Positions 39,521 to 39,673 of a DNA stretch of 39,673 nucleotides are shown in pieces. Position numbers and translations under genes: made by a program. The notes under the pieces were generated by a model, which saw only the letters and a program-made list of their open reading frames with translations, did not search any database and was not told the DNA's origin. Every line of letters starts with the position of its first letter. The first letter of the stretch is position 1. This stretch comes from Selenomonas sp. ND2010 (lineage in GTDB: Bacteria; Bacillota; Negativicutes; Selenomonadales; Selenomonadaceae). Location: contig NZ_JNKI01000024.1 of the NCBI RefSeq assembly GCF_000702005.1, positions 1-39,673 of the forward strand, in the 5' to 3' direction.

Positions 39521-39673
39521 TACAGTTTGCAGGTTCGTATTAGCGAGTTCGTGTTCGAAGCAAGTCGCCGGCGGCGGGGGCCCCAGTACCAACGCTCCAC
39601 CGGTGACAACCCGCTACAAGAAATTTTTGCCTTTTAATTAAGAGTTGGAAAACAGTTAAACGCGCTTCGCTTG
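39521..39673. repeat. Hairpin element (right, partial copy, inverted)
   Basis: The reverse complement reads CAAGCGAAGCGCGTTT, then CTTAATTAAA, AAAAATTTC, GTGTTGG/CGTTGG-like, a GCGGCG(G)CGA block, TTGCTTCGAA and ACCTGCAAAC-GTAATT. These blocks occur in the same order at about 169-309. The copy is cut by the window edge near the hairpin tip. No gene is seen between 39494 and 39673. Confidence 0.7.

Overview
This window looks like a chromosomal segment of a diderm Firmicute of the class Negativicutes, most likely Selenomonadaceae (Selenomonas/Mitsuokella/Megamonas type). The main evidence is an outer-membrane beta-barrel porin with an N-terminal S-layer-homology domain (OmpM type) beside low-GC Gram-positive style HPr (His15 and Ser46), futalosine-pathway MqnA, and an RND pump with its lipoprotein adaptor. 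No phage or plasmid genes are seen. Two patches look acquired: a type I restriction locus and a single AlbA_2-type gene.

Layout. 1-310: a long imperfect hairpin element, with a related half-copy in opposite orientation at the right edge (39521-39673). 446-3862 (+): nadABC operon for de novo NAD synthesis, behind a promoter covered by a 40-bp perfect palindrome. 3902-11451 (-): type I restriction-modification locus hsdM-hsdS-rhuM-hsdR. In the hsdM/hsdS gap lies a small cassette not explained by restriction genes: a 29-codon hydrophobic peptide gene on the + strand, and a divergent minus-strand promoter whose predicted RNA can pair with the peptide's start region. I read this as a candidate type I toxin-antitoxin module. 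11601-12095 (-): secreted SH3-repeat protein. 12235-16361 (-): a sigma54 activator with an N-terminal HPr domain, then ptsH and ptsI; three helically phased GGTAAA/TTTACC sites and a near-perfect -24/-12 promoter precede ptsH. 16615-18639 (+): a membrane TPR protein and a PRC-barrel protein. 18705-20729 (-): OPT-family transporter.

20927-31908 (-): an alpha-glucan/maltose utilisation region. Its genes are a secreted multi-domain GH13 amylase with three X25-like modules, an SLH porin, a Cof-type HAD phosphatase, a cytoplasmic GH13 alpha-glucosidase, an alpha-glucoside PTS EIICBA and an RpiR regulator. Together they suggest extracellular or periplasmic starch breakdown, outer-membrane passage, PTS import, then dephosphorylation and hydrolysis. 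32041-36642 (-): marR-MFP-RND efflux operon. 36868-37707 (+): mqnA. 37791-39233 (-): an AlbA_2/HATPase/winged-helix protein, bracketed by an exact 70-bp duplication of the mqnA 3' end and preceded by seven CTTCAA-type repeats at 11-bp pitch over its own promoter.

The most promising undescribed pieces are the peptide/antisense-RNA cassette inside the restriction locus, the HPr-domain activator circuit controlling ptsH, and the iteron-controlled AlbA_2 gene between duplicated mqnA ends. All assignments come from reading the sequence; no database search was run.
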